64,000 nucleotides of DNA from Bursaphelenchus xylophilus. Its lineage: Eukaryota > Nematoda > Chromadorea > Rhabditida > Aphelenchoididae. Below are positions 22,261 to 33,830 of the stretch, piece after piece. Location of the stretch: contig CAJFCV020000005.1 of NCBI GenBank assembly GCA_904066235.2, positions 2,294,001 to 2,358,000 of the forward strand, in the 5' to 3' direction. Within the stretch, counting starts at the first letter, position 1. Each line of letters opens with the position of its first letter. A model generated the notes under the pieces. That model made no database searches and was not told the origin of the DNA. It was given only the letters and a program-made list of their open reading frames with translations. The translations under genes and the position numbers were made by a program.

Positions 22261-24830
22261 TTACAGTTCGTAAAATCCGAACCATCCCTCCGTTACCGTA
22301 TTTGTGTTGTCACGCTGCGTGTGGTTTCGCGAAATGCACGTGAAACGGCCCGCCGGCTCCATTGGAATGCATTCTTTTACACCTGGACTACCGTACTCTT
22401 CCCGCACAAAACGTCGTATTCACGGCGTCTTGGGTACGCGAAAAATTCGGGACTACCGCCAAAAGATTGGGCATTCAATTGCCGCACCGAAACTGTATTG
22501 CGCACCGGCATTATCCAATTACGTCGGTGCGAACGGCGCCTCGAACCGTAACCCCTTTCGCGGCGCGCACCCAACACCGTCTCCCTCTGCGGGTGGCGAC
22601 GAAAACCCCCGCCGAAGCTGAGTGGCTGCAGGCGGGCGGGGTGCGCCGAATTCGCGGGCCACCCGCAGCGGAGACTCGAGGGCGAGTAGCTCGCAAGGGA
22701 GCGGCTTTTCCGCCTCCACCACATGCGAGACGAAGGGAAGGGAGGGGGGGGGGCGGTTGTCTGAACTGATGGGAGTTGAGACGGCAAGAGGAAGAGGAGA
22801 ATGGAGCCCGCGAGAAACGGAAGTAAGTGTTCGCGGTGGGAAGGCATGTGTGTGTGCTCGTGTATGTGTGCTCAAATTCTCAGGCCTTCTACGACGTTTT
22901 TTTCTTTTTCGTCTATTTTCTTTCTCTTTTGATGACGTTTCTCATGTTTATATCTAGTGCGACGCGGCGGACTCCTTATATTTAGTTTCCCTCTCGTCAT
23001 CTGCTCCAGCGGTCCATCACGCTCCTCTAAAGTCTGTCCTCTCTTAAATCACCAGCATCTCTACAATTTCGTGAAAAATCTCCTGTCTACGGTCTTCGTG
23101 ACGTCTCCAACCGCCTATTCATAAAAACACTCGGCCGTCTCCGGATCAGATCACGCGTGCCCACAACTGTCGTCAGATTACTGTGACCCGTGCAACATAC
23201 GCGTTCTGACGAAGCATCGTAGCCCCTGACGACTGCGGGGGCCTCAGGGTGCCGGCAATTCGCGGGTGGCCCGCGAAATTCCGTCCTCTCCCCTCGGAAT
23301 TCCGCCCATTTCTCTGGGGTTTCCACGACGGCTGGTTGTTCCTTCGTCCGCGTGAGTAGGGTGACGCAGTGCTGTCGGAACTATCAACGACTCTCCGCAT
23401 AAAAAACGTTCACTGTTCTCTAAGTGGGAGGGCGTCGTCCTTTTGCTTTTTTCTTCGTCCTTTTGCGAAAAGTGCTGTACTTCAACGTAAGAGTGCGCAC
23501 TTATAACGTCTAGACGGGCGGTTCCCCTGTACTCGAGCCGTCTACACCATTCGGTCGGTATATCTAACGAGCCAGTCTGAGGAGTTGGCATATTACTTCT
23601 TAATTCTGACAAAGTTGGGAGTTGTGTGTACACCCTGGACGTCTCCGAGTCTGAAGCCTGTCTTTCTCTGCCTGTCTGGTTGTCTCTTTGGTTTACTGCT
23701 TGAGGGTCGCATCCAATTTTCGATGCGTGTTAGGGAAGAGTAATATTTTGTCGCAGCTTTGAGAGATAGACACACACTGGCTGCCCTCCTCATGCACCTG
23801 CGAGGAACTGAACTTTGTCTGCTCTTCCACTGTCCTCTTGTTCGTTCAGTCCAACCGCCCTTTACCCTAATCATCTCCTTTTCCTGCACTCGGAACAAGA
23901 GTGCGTCTGACTCGAGTCGTACGTGGAAAGTTCGGCTGCACACATTCAGAAGTGCGAGTGGGCTTTTGGAGAGCAATTGTTGACGAAATGAATAAGAGAT
24001 GAGACGCTAGAGAGAAGAGACAAACAATGGCTGGAACGCGAGAGATTTTGGAACGATGTGGAACGATCAGACGGGCCTGTTGATGGAAGAGATCGCGTGT
24101 GATGGAGAGACAAGAATAATAATGGAAAAAGAAGCAGAATCCCGACGAAAAAACACTTCTGCCGCCTGTAGCAACGACGAAGAGACCGCGCAGAAGTCAG
24201 CGGACGAAAAAACGCCTGAGAATTAAAATCCCGCACGCAAACTGGACGTCTAGACATTTTGGGTGGTCCGACACGTTTGCGACATTTCATGCGTTCCAAG
24301 CCAATTACGGTCCCGCCGCACTGTAGCCCCCGCCCCACCTGGGGTCGCCCGGCTCACGGAGAGAGAGAGTCTGTAGTTGCCCGGTCCGGGAGGTCCGTCC
24401 AAAATCGGTCCGCTCGACGGGCGGGTGGCCGTCGATATTTCGCGACCGTGGCGAGATGAGACGAGAGTTTAAGACGGGAGAGCGGTGAGAGAGGCCCCGT
24501 TCTGCTGCAAATTCGAGAGAACGGAGAATCAGAGAGCATTGAAAAAGAAGAGAGCGTAGACAGAGAGCAAGAGCAGGAGAGAAGTCCGCTATTTACCACC
24601 CGAACCCGACCCCCATTCGAAGCCAATGTCCGGCCCGAAGTCGCGGACCGAGCCCTCTTCTCTCTTGCGGAAATTGGCGGGCGAAACGAGAGCTCGAAAC
24701 CATGCGGGTGGCCCCGAAATTCGGCGCTCTCCCAGCGAGAGCGACGCGAAATAGCGTGCGGCAGACAGTTGCTATGGAGAGACATGGTAGGCGCGGGCTC
24801 GTGTGCAATGAAAAGAGGGGAGACATCGTA
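22260..24830. promoter_or_regulatory. GC-rich island cluster with repeated CCACCCGC motif
   Basis: The strongest GC-rich tract in the window. Copies of the consensus GAATTTCGGGGCCACCCGC occur at 22648-22666 (+), 23262-23281 (-) and 24704-24722 (-). Weaker ones occur at 24421-24441 (-) and 22589-22606 (-). Frames of 100-155 codons are open on both strands simultaneously, which is what low stop density in GC-rich DNA gives, so I do not call a CDS. The CGTATTTTAC motif is absent from 17.3 to 25.9 kb. The tract could be a large promoter/enhancer or the 5' end of a gene whose coding exons are elsewhere. Confidence 0.45.
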
Positions 24831-25429
24831 TTTGTTTGTCTCCCCGAACGCGGGAAGAGCGAATGCATTCGGAAATGATTAATTTCGCGACTTTCAATGA
24901 ATAAATTTGAGGGGAAAGATGGGAATGGATGAGAATGAAGACAACAGGTGTTGGAGGTATGATTTTGCATGATGGATCATGTATTTTCAGATGGATTCAG
25001 ATGGGTTTTGCAAGCGAAACAGCGAAAAAATGGAGAGAAAGGAATGAAGAAGCAAAATTAACACATTAACCCTAACAAAATCAACATTAAAACTACAGAA
25101 CATCAAATTATAAAGCCAACTTGAATGCGAATCATGAAAACAAACTTAATCCGTTCCGCCGTAGCCGCAGGGCATGATGAGCTTACTCGCGGCGAAACCA
25201 AGCAGGGTTTCAATTATGGCCTCGGAAAATGCACAAGTTATAATTTGTCAGCCGAAACTAGCCTGTGGCAAAATAATTAGGGCGGCTGAGTGAAAATTTT
25301 GGGATTTTGTGAGGGTAAATTTGATAGTTACGGATTTCTTTGAGTTTATGTTATGTCAATAAATGACGCAACTTTACCTTGTGTAAACTTAATCTTTTGG
25401 TTAAATTAATACAAATTTAGAGTTGTTTT

Positions 25430-25800
25430 TTAAGACCTGTGCGCGATTTCTAGCTCGCGCTTTGCAGAGACAACCAATATTTTTAGGCCGAAAGTTCGCA
25501 AGGTGTGACACTTTTTTGCGAACTCTGTCATGAAAAGTTTCATACATATTTCTACCGTACAGCGTCATGTGTCCACAAGGAATACATTTTTCCACACAAA
25601 ACGGACAAAGATATGGCCAAAAAAATTGTTTTCTCTGGTACCGTTTCTGCATTTTGAGTGCCTTTCGACAGTAGAGATCGTTGCAAATCGCAAGCTGAGA
25701 CTTTCAAAATCGATAGGCAAACAAGGCACTACATCATTACGTAGTATATAAAATTTAAAGAGAATCTGAGTGTCACGCTATGAACACTTCCCTAAGCTCG
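25430..25800. mobile_element. Family-B MITE, diverged copy
   Basis: Shares the ordered blocks of family B: CTAGCTCGCGCTTTGCAG, the TTTTTAGGCCGAAAGTT block, CATGAAAAGTTTCAT, GACAAAGATATGGCCAAA and the terminal GAATCTGAGTGTCACGCT. The left end is degraded. Confidence 0.75.
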
Positions 25801-26396
25801 AGAACCTTCGGCTGCAAAAAGCAAGTTGGGCATAAAAACAATGATTTATGACCGGTTCAGAATTCTTATACAAATTTTTGAGCACATATAATTTTCAGCT
25901 ACCTAAAATACCATTTGTTTATTTTTTAAATATAAAGTTCTGGTTAAGTCACGTATTTTACAATCTAGCCTTTTGATGCCTATCATCGTTTTGACCACAA
26001 ATTTTTAAAATCATTTTTATACTACTCTTCAAAAAAAAAACACTTTGGTCCTTTTAGCCTTCGAATTAGACCCCTGCGGCTTTCTATAAAGCGGTCATTT
26101 AACTCGTCTCCCTTTTGCAAAAAACATTCAAGCAAACAGTTGGAGCAAGCGGGGAGGTTTATTTTTTCGATAAACGGAAGAAAATTGAGCCGAAAATGGA
26201 CAGAGGAATTTAAATTGAGGACAAGGAGAGAAGCCTGTTTTTGAAAGGGTTTGGAATGCGGAGGCGAATTTTGGGTAGAGTAAATTTTGGGTAGGGTAAA
26301 ATACGTTTATTATTCTGTTGACTTTATATAGGGCCAAACTTCTCAACAAAAAAATGAAAGAAAAAAAAATCAAAAAATAAATCCTTTATAAGTATT

Positions 26397-26480
26397 TTGT
26401 TTTATGGAGGTTGTTTTAGCCAAAAATTAACCCTTGCAGCTATGAAATTTTTTGTTATAGACAGATTTTCTTTTGCATGA
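26397..26480. repeat. Family-D repeat fragment
   Basis: Contains the family words for a TATGGAGGTT...TTGTTATAGACAGATTTT pair. It is weakly similar to the clearer copies at 29.05, 41.3, 42.8, 49.8 and 54.2 kb. Confidence 0.4.
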
Positions 26481-26776
26481 GTTTGTTATGGCTTCCACTA
26501 TCTGTGCAGTGATGCGTTTTCACAAAAAATCATTTTTTTCACGCAAAATTCCTTTACATTTGGCCACAAAAATCTGTTTGCTTTTGTCACCACTCTTTAC
26601 ACATGACATGGACTATTGTTCACAAAGATCGTGGAGTATTTTGATCGAGATTGCAAAGCGCAAACTAATATTTATAATTTGAGTACAAATTATCGTTCTT
26701 CTTATACTATATTTATATGATGCGGGATGTGAGCAAGGTTAGAAGAATATCGGAGCTAGTTCGTTGAAAAATTTTT

Positions 26777-26990
26777 ACTTTTTGTTTTAAGATACGTGTC
26801 CATACAGTTGGAAAAAATAGTTGTAAAATACGATGTGTCTGTATTACAATTTTAGCGATGTATTGATATAAAGATTTTACATTTTTTAGTTTTAAAATAC
26901 ATGCCCATGCACTTGGCCAAAAATGGTTGTAAAATACGTTGCTAACACAACTTGTCTATCATAATTTCACCGATTTTCTGCAGGATAATA
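26777..26990. repeat. Tandem duplication of about 105 bp
   Basis: Two adjacent diverged units, each containing TTTTAARATACRTGYCCAT, then a GTTGTAAAATACG 10-mer site, then a CTRTNATAATTTYANCGAT stretch. Each unit carries one exact GTAAAATACG (26823 and 26929). Confidence 0.7.
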
Positions 26991-27649
26991 TAGACTCTTG
27001 AATTTTTATTTTGCCTTCAATTTTCTCTCTAAATTTCCCCCTAAAATTTGACGAATTCATTAAGTTATCCATCTCATAAGCCGAGTAATATTGGAAAGGC
27101 CTTGGATCCGTTTGAAGTGCCGCCGAGGAAATCGGTGGAGCGCACGATTTTAGGCCACTTGTTTGAAGAATGTCCCGCGGTGGGGTTCCGATTCGGCAAA
27201 TCTGCCCGCAGGGCAGGACGGCGGGAAATTTGGCCGAATGGTTTGTAAAATTTGCAAAGAACATGAAATTTTTTGGGGTTTTTAAAATACGAATTGACAA
27301 AAGTTTAGTAAATTTTTTTGGCCTACAAAATTTCGCTTCTTATTTTTGCTCCGGAAATGTCCAATTTAAAAAAATAATTGTCCTTGACAATTATTGCCAC
27401 AAATTGCTTTTTAAGCCCCCACTTAAGCCCAAAGATCTTGCGTAATATGGCATTGTGATGCGTTATGCAAACAAAAATCGCCGGATTCTCACACCTCCCG
27501 ATTGGAAGAGGATTAGGATTTCCGGAAAATGTGGGTTTGCATTTTTTTGGGGTCGGGAAGATTTGCGATTTTTGAAAGATTAGGAAAAACCGTATTTTTA
27601 TGGGTTATTTCTTGTAGGTTTTACCTAGGATTTTTTGCATAAATCTTAT

Positions 27650-28114
27650 AAAGAAAGTACCCAAATGTGACGCTCAGATTTTTTAAAAAATTTTAAAAAT
27701 TTTTCACATATTTTGGATATAGGTCATGTGTCAATTTATGAAAATTTTTAGCTCCTGCTTTTCAGGAGCTGCCAAAATATTCAACGATCTTTACCGCTGA
27801 GAGAGTACGTGAAACGCGGAGATCAGTCAGAGAGAAAACGCCTTTTTAGCCATATCTTTGTCAGTTTCGCGTGGAAAAAATTGATTTTTTGTGGAAATAT
27901 TACCCTCGACGGTTGAAATATGGGTGAAACTTTTCAAGTCAAAATTTGCAAAAAAAGTGTCACATTTTTTTCGACTTTCGGCCTAAAAATCTCGGTCGTT
28001 CTGCAATTCGCAAGCTAGGAGTGTTGTATTTGTATTAAAAAAAAACTAATTTAAATTTGTGACAAGTTGCATCAAAATCTGAACGTCGCAATTGGATTAC
28101 TTTACTTCCCTTGT
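27650..28114. mobile_element. Family-B MITE, near-full-length copy
   Basis: Starts GAAAGTACCCAAATGTGACG and ends in GAACGTCGCAATTGGATTAC...TTCCCTTG, so both inverted ends are recognisable. The core is in opposite orientation to the 38.6-kb copy. Confidence 0.8.
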
Positions 28115-30780
28115 AAAAAATCTTCAAAATTCTATTTTTGATGTCCAAAACTTTGATGTCCAAAGCCAATTCTTTAACAAGAATTGGCAATATCCGTATT
28201 TTACCTACATCTCGGACTTTTTTATTTCCCAATTTTTTTTTCAATGTTATGGAAAATAAAAAAAAAATTTCCTTGTTGATTGCTCCGCTCCACATTTTGA
28301 ACCGTTTATTCCTGTCCACTCTCGTTTCCTCGCCGTGCATTTTGATTTTGTTTTGTTTAAATTGCGCGGAAATAGATTTTTAATGGCTGACAGGCAATTT
28401 AAACGCGGAAACAGTCAACAACAGAATCATAAATTGTCTGCGAAAAGGTGTTGCGACGGGCACGGTAATTAGGGGGTGGCCCGGAAAAGAGAAGTCAGAT
28501 TTGAATAGCCCAATAATAGTTGTTCCGGAAATTGTTTATAACACTTTTACAACACATAAAAAAGTATTTTTTTTTGGGGATTTTTTGAATTTTTATTTTT
28601 TATAATTTATAAATAAAAATATTTTTTTTTGATTTTTTGGTATTTTAAAAATAAAAAGTCAATTTTTTTTGTTAATTTTTTATTTTTTCAAAGTAAAAAA
28701 AACATTTTAAATTAAATTTTTTTTATTTAATTTTTTTTTCAAAAAAATTTTTTTTTCTCCACAATTGACCCCAATTAATTCCGAAAGGTCCTCAGATCCT
28801 CTTATGTCCCGTAAACAACATCAAGGTTAATCCATTTATTGGCCATGTCATTTATGAGTCAAGTGTCGCTCTCCTCAACGGGCCCTTTTTGAGGGCCCAT
28901 CTGTCAAAAGTCGTCCCGAATTTTCATAAACTTTTCATCCCGCAATTAATTTGTTTATTGCCTCTGGCGAATGGGGGAGGGTTTTGAGATGAGTTCATTA
29001 CAAAAAATACTGTAAACGGTCTGTATAAAAAAATAACGACGGACCGAAAATTTTTTGTTATATAAGGGCTTTGTTGTACGAAGGTTTTTCTCTGCAGAAC
29101 AAAACCTTCCCATTACAAATATTTTTTTTGCTCCTGCATTTTGTGGTACATAGCTTTGACGGAAAGTATTAAACTAGCGTTATTTCTAAATTTTTTGCGA
29201 TCTTTAGTCATCATCTTGCGCAACAGATTTTTGAAATCGCTCAAAATCCTTTGAAATCTCAAAAATAAAACAAAAAATTTTGATTTCGATGCATGCCATA
29301 TGGTATTTAATTAAACGCGATATTATTTCTTTTCGGAATCGGTTTTTTATTTTTTGTCGGATAAGAACAATCAAAATCGACCTTTAAAATACGACGGTCA
29401 GCGTTTGGTTTGTTTCGCCTTTGTTTGTTTTAAGCCAAAATTATTTATATGATTATTGGTCGCTGGCTAATGAATTTGTCTAATTTTGGGGTTTTCAAGG
29501 TGAAATTCGTACAGTACTGTTTTATTTTAATAGTTGCTGTAAGATCAGTACGATGACTTCGTTTTAAGCTATGGTAAAATACGAGGTTGATTGTGATCCG
29601 AAACTTTCACGGCTCACGGCAACCGATACTAGGTCGGCGAAGCGCCGAAACGAGGCGGGAGACTCCCTGGGTTGCCGTGCGGCTTCTGATCGGGCTTTTG
29701 GCTCCGGCTCTGAGCGGAGCCGGAAATTTTGGGGCCGGCTCCAAAGTCGGAGCCAGGCTTCTCAGAGTTCAGAAAAGTAAAAATTTTGTGATATTGTTAA
29801 TTTATTGCAGGGTGGGTCATCGTTGTGGCACGATTTGAACTTACTGTAACTTCTTTATTTTTAGGCCAAATGTCAAAATTCTTTTTTTCATGGAATCCTC
29901 AGACTCTCCCATTTTGCTGAATACCAAACATGTTATACCTATTTATAAGACTACAGTAAAATTAACTGCAAAAAAAAGAAAAATTTTTGCTCATGGATGG
30001 ACAGTCCGTGGGAAGAAATTAAACTTTAAACATATTATACTATGTGCCGCACTTTGAAAAATTCACATGTGAATGAATTATGACTCAGTGCATTTTTTGC
30101 TAAAATACGTTGGTGTTGTCTTCTTCTTTTTTATTTTTTTCTAAAAAGCCTTCATTTTTACCCCTGAAAAGTCATCAAAGTTCCAAAATAACCCTTTAGG
30201 GCAATAAATCTCAAAAGTCAAAAGAGTTCCTGACAAATTGATAGTATAATAATAACAATTAAAATAAACCTATCTATTTTCTCCAATTCACAGGAAAATT
30301 AACAACTGTTCTTTCGCCAATTTGATGACTCAAGGGGATCAAAAAATAAGTCTATTTCTTAGCCTTTGACCCCTCAGGCAGAACTGACTATTTTCCTAAA
30401 GTTTTTTGACTATTATCTTACAATTTACTTCCTTTACATTTATTTTATCTCACTTTTAAACCCCTAAAATTCATGTTTCTCCCCTTTTCCGGCCTCTGAA
30501 ATTTGACGCCGCTCTTCTTTTTTTTCGTCGAACCCTTTAGGGCAAATTTTTGGTTTGCCTATGCCATTCTTTTGGAATTAGTTGAAAGCCCCCTTCAGAA
30601 TTCCAAATGAATAGTAACAAGCAAGTACTAGTTAATTGTGCCAACAAACTTGCCCAAAACTTTCGCTGTTGAAGTGCCGTTAATTAAGTTCTCATCTTCT
30701 CTCATTTTTTTTTATTTTCTTGTGTCCTCGACTTTTTCTTGGACTTTGTAAGTGGCGGGCAAATCTTTTTTGTTTCGTTT
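28115..30780. other. Repeat-rich intergenic DNA, no gene supported
   Basis: Holds long A/T runs at 28.55-28.77 kb and a family-D repeat at about 29040-29140. A small GC-rich patch at 29.62-29.78 kb folds into hairpins (GGCTCCG...CGGAGCC at 29700-29721). CGTATTTTAC-type sites lie at 28195 and 29574. Confidence 0.5.
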
Positions 30781-30789
30781 TTGGATGAG

Positions 30790-31560
30790 GAAAATATTGG
30801 AAGATCAGGGGGCTCGAATACAGCCAAACAGAATCGCGATTAATCGGACCAAAAAGGGTTCGTTATGCAAAGGGGATTCCTTTTGAAATCGAGCCAAAAC
30901 TTACAAGGGAAGTACCCCAAGTGCGACGCACAGATTTTATGAATTAGAATACTCTTTCTAAAATATATGCGGGGCTCCTAGCTCGCGCTTTGTGGAAATG
31001 ACCGAGATTTTTAGGTCGAAAGTTGACAAAAATTTGACACTTTTTTGCTAATTTTGTCATGAAAAGTTTCGTGTCTATTTTTATGGTAGAGGGAAATAGT
31101 TCCACAAAAAATCAAAATTTTCATGAAACTGGCAAAGATATGGCCACAAAGCGTTTTCCTCTCGGGACGTTCTCCGCGGTTTGCGTGCTCTAAAATCTCG
31201 AATTGGAGATTGAAAATTGCTTGAAAAATCATTGCAAGGCTATTTTCAAATTTCAAGGGTTTTTGGAATTTAAATTTTAAAAAATATTTTGATTTTTTTA
31301 ATAAAAAATTTTTCAATTTTTTGGCACTTTCCGATTAAAAAAATATTTTCCCCAAAAAAATATTTTTCTTTTCGCATTTTGATATAATTTGTGATAATCC
31401 ATCAACAGTGACCCGGATGTTTTTCCAGAAACCCAACGACAGTTATGCAAACCGCGACTTTGAATAATATTTGCACATTGCACAAGGGCTGATAAAACCT
31501 TTGTATCCCAGAATGGAAAGCGAAATGGAGTTTAGCATTAATAACTTTTGTGGGAATTTT
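30790..31560. repeat. GH16 upstream duplicated block, copy 1
   Basis: Apart from the inserted family-B element, 30790-30903 and 31200-31560 match about 55430-55940. The strongest match is CACCCGGATGTTTTTCCAGA-type sequence at 31410-31560. Both blocks lie upstream of a GH16 gene, so the duplication unit includes several hundred bases of 5' flank. Confidence 0.75.
30904..31195. mobile_element. Family-B MITE, right end missing
   Basis: Begins CAAGGGAAGTACCCCAAGTG and follows the family core to about 31195, where it stops without the right inverted end. The flanking DNA on both sides matches the block at about 55.43-55.62 kb, which lacks the element, so insertion followed the block duplication. 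Confidence 0.8.
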
Positions 31561-31980
31561 AGTAGGTCACTCCTTGGCGTAATGCCCCAAATTTTCAATC
31601 AATAAAAGGACCGTTTCAAAAAAAATTTTTAATCATAAAACAACACTGCAATTTTCTGCACAATTGAATTCCAGGTATAAGGAATTCAATTGTAAAAAAA
31701 ATTCTGCGGATTTGAATAACAATTTTTTGAAACTTGATTTGTCGCCTCCGAATTTGAATTAAAGAAAAATTGAAATAAATGCAAAAAAACTAAAGTTTTT
31801 TTTCGAATAAAATTAATCCCAAATTCTTTTAAATAAATAAAAAAGCTGTTTAAACCTTTTTTTCGTTTGAACTGAAGCTTGTAGTGTTTGAGGAATCAAC
31901 ACTTCCAGACTATTTGTGCTAAATATTTTGTTTCATCGAATCACTGCCACTTCTTCCGACGGCCAGCCCTTTTTGGCCAC

Positions 31981-31988
31981 TATAAAAG
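31981..31988 (+). promoter_or_regulatory. TATA box of GH16 copy 1
   Basis: TATAAAAG lies 54 bases before the ATG, in a flank conserved with GH16 copy 3 (58342-58349). Confidence 0.7.
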
Positions 31989-32034
31989 CCTGATCAATCC
32001 CACTGTCTACATCAATATCGGAGATCATTACAAG

Positions 32035-33317
32035 ATGAGAGCCATGATTGCCTGCTGCTTGGTGTCGACGGCGCTGGCCGCAGTCCTTTGGGAAGAGGAC
32101 TTTAACAGTTTCGATACCAGTAAGTGGAATTATGACCTCGGCAACGGCGATGGTGGATGGGGAAATGCGGAGTTGGAGTGCTATACGAACAGTACCAACA
32201 ATGTGAGAGTGGAAAATGGGCACTTGGTGATTGAGGCAAGAAGAGAGGACGTTGGTGGATGCTCTTTCACTTCCGGAAAAATCCATACTCGCGGAAAGTT
32301 TGACTTTAAGTAAGTCAGGGCGCAGCTCGCCGGGTTTGAAGGATATTTGATACAAAATTTTAAAACCTTGATTTTCTTCAACTTACTACGCCATATAGAA
32401 AGATATTCGACGACCACAATTGTTCAATTGTCGACTATGGGGTTAGCCAGGGCGCAGCTTGCCAACAAAGAGATCCGCCAAGAATTTTTAAGATTTGATT
32501 TTGTTAGTTCCAAAAGACGTAGAAAAAGAAATTCCACAACCAAATTTTTTTTATTGTCGACTACGGAGTTAACCCAGGGCGCAGCTCGCCGTCCAAAAAA
32601 TCCGTTTAGATCGTGCCTTATATCACTAAAAAGATCAAGAAGCTTGTATTTATAACCTATAAGTCTATTTTGAACCAAAATCCGTTCTAAAACATTATTT
32701 TTGCTAAGATGAGGGCGCAGCTCGCCAAATAAAATCTTTGCCAACAAAATCATTCTTGTTTTGCCTCCAGCCCAGGAAGCTGGAATTGCAAAGCTTGATG
32801 ACAAAATTTCAATTACCCTTCCACTCCCTCTAGATACGGTACCATCGAAGCCATGATCAAGCTGCCCAACCTGGCCAACGGCCTATGGCCCGCTTTCTGG
32901 ATGCTCGGCGCCGAATCCAACACCTGGCCCGACCAAGGAGAGATTGACATCCTCGAATCCGGCGTCGCTGACGCTATTTCCTCCGGTAATGTGAACAAAG
33001 AGGTCCTCGGCACTTTCCACTGGAGCAACAACGGCCAGTACGCTGCATACGGAACCAATTACGTCGCTCCCAGCGACTTGACCAACGACTTCCATTGCTA
33101 CAAACTTACCTGGAACGAAACGGAGATCCGAATGTTCGTGGACGGAAACCAATTCATGGTCTTCGACATCACTCCATTGCCCGTCTTCCAAAAGAATTTC
33201 TATGTCATCTTGAACTTGGCTGTTGGCGGAAACTTCCCCAATATTCATGATGCTGCATCTGTTACCGCGCCATTGCCAGCTCAGATGTTGGTCGACTACA
33301 TCAAGATCACTCAGTAA
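32035..33317 (+). CDS. GH16 beta-glucanase, probable endo-1,3-beta-glucanase (copy 1)
   Basis: Secreted glycoside hydrolase family 16 enzyme, expected to cut beta-1,3-glucan as in fungal walls or callose. Exons 32035-32309 and 32834-33317 give 252 residues. A signal peptide (about 1-15, MRAMIACCLVSTALA) is followed by EEDFNSFDTSKWNY, the substrate-cleft GLWPAFWMLG and the catalytic motif with E128, D130 and E133 (GEIDILE, bacterial beta-bulge type). It ends LVDYIKITQ. The length is that of a bare catalytic domain without a binding module. TATA box and AATAAA (about 33341) are present. The protein resembles bacterial GH16. Transfer from bacteria is proposed for nematode GH16 in the literature and is inference here; the intron and eukaryotic promoter show it is resident, not contamination. 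Confidence 0.93.
32318..32726 (+). repeat. Intronic tandem units with GGGCGCAGCTCGCC, GH16 copy 1
   Basis: Four copies at 32318, 32450, 32577 and 32713, spaced about 127-136 bases. The preceding sequence is partly alike (ATTGTCGACTA then GGTTA/GTTAA), so the intron is a degenerate tandem repeat of about 130 bp. The first copy begins only a few bases after the donor GTAAGT. Confidence 0.85.
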
Positions 33318-33319
33318 AA

Positions 33320-33830
33320 TTGTTGTGGTTTTTGGCTCATGCAATAAATTAACGTATTCCGTCAAAATATTGGATTTCTTGAAGAAGTTTTTAAAATTTT
33401 AAATGTTATATCTCAGTTCTCGATGTAATATACGACTTAATTTTTTTGCCGATGCCTCAGGGCATTGTGAGATCCCATTGTGCCAAGTTTTGCCCAGATG
33501 TAAAAACTAAAGAACCGAATTTTTGAGATTTTTTGTTTTTTTCGTCCAAAAATCTCTCAAAAGTTGGAAAAATTGAAATTACTGTATGCCATAGGTATTG
33601 CTCGGGCCCAGAATCTTTTCTAAGTTATAACCAGTCCACAGTTTTCCCTACAACTGACATTTCCGACCTTATATTAGCTGTACAGTAACACTTGAATTCA
33701 AAATAAAGTTGTTGTGTCAGAACTCCACGAATCCTGCAAAAAATTCGATGCTGACTTAGTCATCATATCACACTTATCACGCTTTATTGCAATGTAATTT
33801 TTTGATACTTTTACGGTAACCTCTAACAAA
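33320..33830. other. Conserved 3' flank of GH16 copy 1
   Basis: About 33400-33490 (CTCGATGTAATATACGACTT and following) recurs after copies 2 and 3. About 33690-33810 resembles the sequence just upstream of copy 2 (55990-56160), as expected if the genes began as a head-to-tail array. Confidence 0.65.

Noticed and set aside
22299..24970. ORFs of 100-156 codons in the GC-rich tract
   Set aside because: Open on both strands and in overlapping frames, with no splice structure or family resemblance; stop-poor composition explains them.
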